Positions 62,001-64,000 of a DNA stretch of 64,000 nt are shown piece after piece. Origin of the DNA: Legionella cherrii. Lineage in GTDB: Bacteria; Pseudomonadota; Gammaproteobacteria; Legionellales; Legionellaceae. Where the stretch lies: assembly GCF_900635815.1 (NCBI RefSeq), contig NZ_LR134173.1, positions 1,706,001-1,770,000 on the forward strand, in the 5' to 3' direction. The position numbers were made by a program, and so were the translations under genes. Within the stretch, counting starts at the first letter, position 1. Each line of letters starts with the position of its first letter. The notes under the pieces were generated by a model. The model saw nothing but the letters and a program-made list of their open reading frames with translations. It had not been told where the DNA came from and did not search any database.

Positions 62001-62445
62001 TGATTAAAGCTTCATTAAAAATGCTATTTACCTGGTCCAGGGTGAGTAAATTGGCATGGGCATAGGACACATTGAAATCACCAATCCAAATGAATTGATT
62101 TGGGCCAATGGCGATTCTATAGGGTCTTTCGGTATAAGTCCGTAATCCCATGTTTTCAATCATCGGTAAGATATCAGATAAGGGGATCGAACTGCCGTAT
62201 CGATAGAGTTTAATATGCAATGGATGTTCTCCCCGAGTCAATTCGTAGAAAACTATCGCTAAAGGGTTCTCTGGCGTTAAATTATCGATTTGTAACAGAT
62301 CGCCTATTGCTTCTTCTACAGTATGTTGCTCACAATAGCTCATTGACAATGCGGGGAGGTATTTTTCCGCAAATTGTTTCCCTTTTTTAGGACCCAATTT
62401 TTTTAATAGTGCTTGATGCAACTGATCTTTCCATGAGTTTTCCAT
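59086..62445 (-). CDS. NAD-specific glutamate dehydrogenase, short form
   Basis: This 1119-residue large-class NAD-glutamate dehydrogenase oxidises glutamate to 2-oxoglutarate and ammonia. The catalytic domain shows ARGGIRWSDRPEDFRTEIL (from residue 320), VKNSVIVPSGAKGGF (347-360, substrate Lys357) and later AVIGIGD-like TVVGIGDMSGDVFGNGL (NAD-binding region). The usual bacterial L-GDH is about 1600 residues with a long N-terminal ACT-like region; here that region is largely absent, matching the shorter ~115 kDa class rather than truncation, since the start has a ribosome-binding site and residues 1-300 look like a coherent domain. Legionella relies heavily on amino-acid catabolism, so this is a likely core carbon enzyme (inference). 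Confidence 0.92.
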   Translation of the reverse strand: MENSWKDQLHQALLKKLGPKKGKQFAEKYLPALSMSYCEQHTVEEAIGDLLQIDNLTPENPLAIVFYELTRGEHPLHIKLYRYGSSIPLSDILPMIENMGLRTYTERPYRIAIGPNQFIWIGDFNVSYAHANLLTLDQVNSIFNEALIKIHLGVCENDGFNKLVLGAGLSWREIAIIRAYAKYMQQIGFRFSQQYIEKTIAAYAGIAKKLIQLFYLKFGLKQNTASKKKMADLESEIQADIDGITSLDEDHIIRYFWSLIKATLRTNYFQLDSHGVPKNYLSFKLHTSKVPDLPPGQPLYEIFVYSTEFEGIHLRSAKVARGGIRWSDRPEDFRTEILGLMKAQKVKNSVIVPSGAKGGFILKKSLSMLDREQIKKEVVYCYQSFIRGLLDLTDNFENDRVVSPPNTVCYDDADPYLVVAADKGTATFSDIANAISKEFNFWLGDAFASGGSAGYDHKKMGITARGAWESIKRHFRELDINIEEHDFTVVGIGDMSGDVFGNGLTYTPHALLLAAFDHRHIFLDPNPDKLKTFEERQRLFNLPTSSWEDFNPQLISKGGGVYKRSSKSIAITPEVKKALAITQDSLTPNELIREILKAPVDLLFNGGIGTYVKASSESHADVGDKTNEFCRINGNELRCKIVGEGGNLGFTQLGRVEYALTGGLINTDSIDNSAGVNCSDHEVNIKILLNKEISQGKLTEKKRNQLLTKMTEEVAQLVLQDNYNQALVLSFSATNSLTYSGLYQTYIKELEGIVHLDRNVEFLPDDKHLLDRKAAGQGLTRPELSIIMAYTKIYITGELLKSDLPDDPYFATILETGFPSLLKKMYANSMQNHRLRREIIATQLSNQIVNSMGITFMYRMQIETGQSIADIARAYIIASKAYQIDDVHQLIESLNYKVTVQTQYELLHHVRQLMNLASRWFLHHRRLEGGIANNIAHYSQSISKLEKSIPDLMAGVTREYLDKIVTQFVGIGLSEKAAKKIAATRAMYTVLNVVEVATQNKFDLVRTAEVYFKVGSKFSLVWFRDQIGNDSREGHWNSLARLSLRDELDNLQRRLTIVILKNDQKKLDSEKLIAYWFAKNSFIHQRWDKLMEMLLSSSSIDYTIFFIALRELSTLITVE

Positions 62446-62587
62446 TTTTAAATCTCACCAAGGTTCAGTGTAATTATTCACTAAGTATAGGCCATGAAAA
62501 TCGATTGCATGTAATGACAAAATATGAGGATGAGATGCTTGGTTTTATACCCTATTTTCTTAAGTCTGTTTAAATAATAAACGTGGC

Positions 62588-63001
62588 TTAGTTGTTTTCT
62601 CGAAAAGTGAAAAATTTATGCCCTAGATAACTAGTAAACGTAGGGAAGACTAGACCAAATAAGTGCGCTATTTCTCGAGTGAATGACTGAATACCCAGAT
62701 CAGGTAAAACATAATCAACGAGCAATAAACTAATAAACAAAGTTTGTATCATCCCAATTAAATTAACTAAAATAAAAAAAATAATGGAGCGTGTAAAAGT
62801 CTGTTTGCTGTTCGTAAATACAAAAAATTTTCCAAGAGTAAAGCCTGCAACCATCCCTGTAATATAAGCCAGGAGAATTGATGTTGAAAAACTGAAGGTA
62901 TAGTTATAGAGAATTCTACTACAGAAATTTACTGCGAGTGATATGGCTCCTGCTATTAAAAAAACAATAAATTGTTTTGATCTAAAATAATGAATCACCA
63001 C
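62588..63001 (-). CDS. GtrA family membrane protein
   Basis: This 137-residue protein has four transmembrane helices in the GtrA pattern: KQFIVFLIAGAISLAVNF, ILLAYITGMVAGFTLGKFFV, FFILVNLIGMIQTLFISLLL and HLFGLVFPTFTSYLGHKFFTF. GtrA proteins move or hold polyprenyl-linked sugars in O-antigen or teichoic-acid modification. It starts at GTG 63001 with AGAGAG upstream. No glycosyltransferase is adjacent; a GT2-GtrA fusion is encoded at 32-33 kb. It is monocistronic. Confidence 0.9.
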   Translation of the reverse strand: MVIHYFRSKQFIVFLIAGAISLAVNFCSRILYNYTFSFSTSILLAYITGMVAGFTLGKFFVFTNSKQTFTRSIIFFILVNLIGMIQTLFISLLLVDYVLPDLGIQSFTREIAHLFGLVFPTFTSYLGHKFFTFRENN

Positions 63002-63165
63002 GCATTCTCTCTTCAGTTTTTGGACTTGTTGAAAGTATGTCTAGCTCTCTATTGACCTTTTAAGTGCACGAGATTTGATTTTTTTCATATCACAAAAACC
63101 CAAAATAGTCCTTGATCACCGTTTATTGGATGTTTATAGGAAGGAGGGCGCGTTATTGAGTAAAA

Positions 63166-64000
63166 TTATTTTTTGTTAAATCCGCCCCAAATTTTCTTTC
63201 CTATCCAAAAAACGATCAAGAAGATAAAAGCCCATAATAAAAGCAAGGGTAAAAAATAGACAAAAAACTCAATTAAACCGTAGGTAAAATGACGTAACTG
63301 ATCGACTAAAGCATGATAGGAGTCAATGAATGCTTCTGTAATTTTCCATTGCTTTTGCTCTGTTGTTTGAATTATTGGATTCATGCTCAAGTTAATATTT
63401 ATCAATGAATAAGCCACAGATTCTTTGTAATATTTAATCTGTCCTTGGAGCACATCGATTTGTCCTTGGATCTCGTTTAATTGTTTGAACACGCTAAGAA
63501 CATCCGATGTTTTTGTTGCGTTGGCCATAATTTTTGATAATTGCTCTTTGGCGGTTTGCAGGTTACTCAGTTGACTTTGTAAATCGACAAAGTGTTGCGT
63601 GATGTCTTCGCCTGTGACTGATTCTTGAACGACTTGGGTTGCAAGTGATTTCAAGGTACTTAAAGCATTATTCAAGCCTTGAGCAGGTACTCTTATACTG
63701 ATATTTGCAGAGGTAGTTCCTGTGACATTGTTATCTTGAGTTAAATTCGAGCTAACGACGTAGCCACCGGAGTTCTCTGCTAATTGAGTGATTTTTTCCA
63801 TGGTCGAATTAATGTTATTGACTTGCAAGGAAATATCCGCATTGCGAATAATCATACCCCGCATCACATTTTCTGATGCTTGGTTGCTATTAGATGGGGT
63901 TTTATTACGCATCATTGCTATGGGGGCGCTCGGAGTCCCAACTACGGCTTGCATGGGTTCAGGACTTCCTCCATACATTGTAGTGCCAGCTCTACCAAAC
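63166..64000 (-). CDS. DUF4349 protein (5' end beyond window)
   Basis: The frame is open to the right edge, so the N-terminus (probably signal peptide or lipoprotein signal) is missing. The visible part, about 278 residues, has the DUF4349 domain: MIIRNADISLQVNNINSTME, SGGYVVSSNLTQDN, then a long coiled coil (QLSNLQTAKEQLSKIMANAT, KQLNEIQGQIDVLQGQIKYY), and a single C-terminal membrane helix LLLLWAFIFLIVFWIG. Such proteins are envelope-located with periplasmic coiled coil. The function is unknown; some are linked to membrane stress. Confidence 0.88.
   Translation of the reverse strand, partial: FGRAGTTMYGGSPEPMQAVVGTPSAPIAMMRNKTPSNSNQASENVMRGMIIRNADISLQVNNINSTMEKITQLAENSGGYVVSSNLTQDNNVTGTTSANISIRVPAQGLNNALSTLKSLATQVVQESVTGEDITQHFVDLQSQLSNLQTAKEQLSKIMANATKTSDVLSVFKQLNEIQGQIDVLQGQIKYYKESVAYSLININLSMNPIIQTTEQKQWKITEAFIDSYHALVDQLRHFTYGLIEFFVYFLPLLLLWAFIFLIVFWIGKKIWGGFNKK

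Noticed and set aside
1-64000. Search for tRNA, rRNA, insertion sequences and CRISPR arrays
   Set aside because: Nothing matching T-loops of tRNAs, 16S/23S sequence, transposase genes or regularly spaced repeats with unique spacers was found; the 123-bp tandem at 6 kb has no spacers.

Overview
The window looks like chromosome from a member of the Legionellaceae (Legionella or a close relative). This rests on three things: AT-rich DNA, recognisable gammaproteobacterial housekeeping genes (parE, lhr, pncB, cysZ, yjbQ, yjdM), and a high share of large helical, coiled-coil or membrane proteins without clear homologues, of the sort common among Legionella Dot/Icm substrates. The genus is inferred from overall character, not from a marker gene. 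No rRNA, tRNA, transposase, integrase, phage gene or CRISPR array is visible.

Layout. 0-8.5 kb: the 3' end of an upstream gene, a HAD-like protein, a peptide deformylase with a signal peptide, a cNMP-binding/patatin (NTE-type) phospholipase, a compact bufferin operon (Cys-rich precursor, MNIO enzyme, partner protein), a striking palindromic tandem repeat, then DedA, VOC and permuted NlpC/P60-like proteins. 8.5-15 kb: a membrane-bound spermidine-synthase-like fusion, parE, and a double-ATPase peptide ABC protein. 15-27 kb: a block of four same-strand unknown genes. It includes a 2581-residue protein whose centre resembles SecA but has lost Walker A and B, a 225-residue protein, a coiled-coil protein with 37-residue repeats, and an ankyrin-like protein. 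27-29 kb: small conserved genes (DUF167, YjbQ, YjdM, DJ-1/PfpI). 29.5-33.4 kb: a polysaccharide deacetylase, a GT39/83-like membrane glycosyltransferase and a GT2-GtrA fusion. 33.5-42.5 kb: a duplicated membrane protein, an outer-membrane-like protein, a triple YbjQ-domain protein, a VOC protein, an AI-2E-family permease, an alpha/beta hydrolase, a CPT-like kinase and small unknowns. 42.6-48.5 kb: lhr and pncB, convergent. 48.9-54.4 kb: unknown secreted or effector-like proteins, a YdcF-type protein, a His-rich secreted peptide and CysZ. 54.4-58 kb: quinone reductase, nitronate monooxygenase and Rieske oxygenase. 58-64 kb: a small unknown, a short-class NAD-glutamate dehydrogenase, GtrA and a truncated DUF4349 protein.

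Repeats are a notable theme. A palindromic element of about 125-140 bp with the core GCGCAGCATA-N-TATGTG occurs as three tandem copies after bufC, once inverted near 35.1 kb, and in diverged forms near 28.9 and 12.85 kb. Most copies lie between convergent genes. Several other REP-like hairpin families are scattered through intergenic gaps.

The best candidates for undescribed biology are the SecA-like pseudo-ATPase with its three downstream genes, the secreted deformylase, the triple YbjQ protein with a C-terminal membrane anchor, and the bufferin operon with a hairpin between precursor and enzyme. All functional statements come from reading motifs by eye; no database search was possible.
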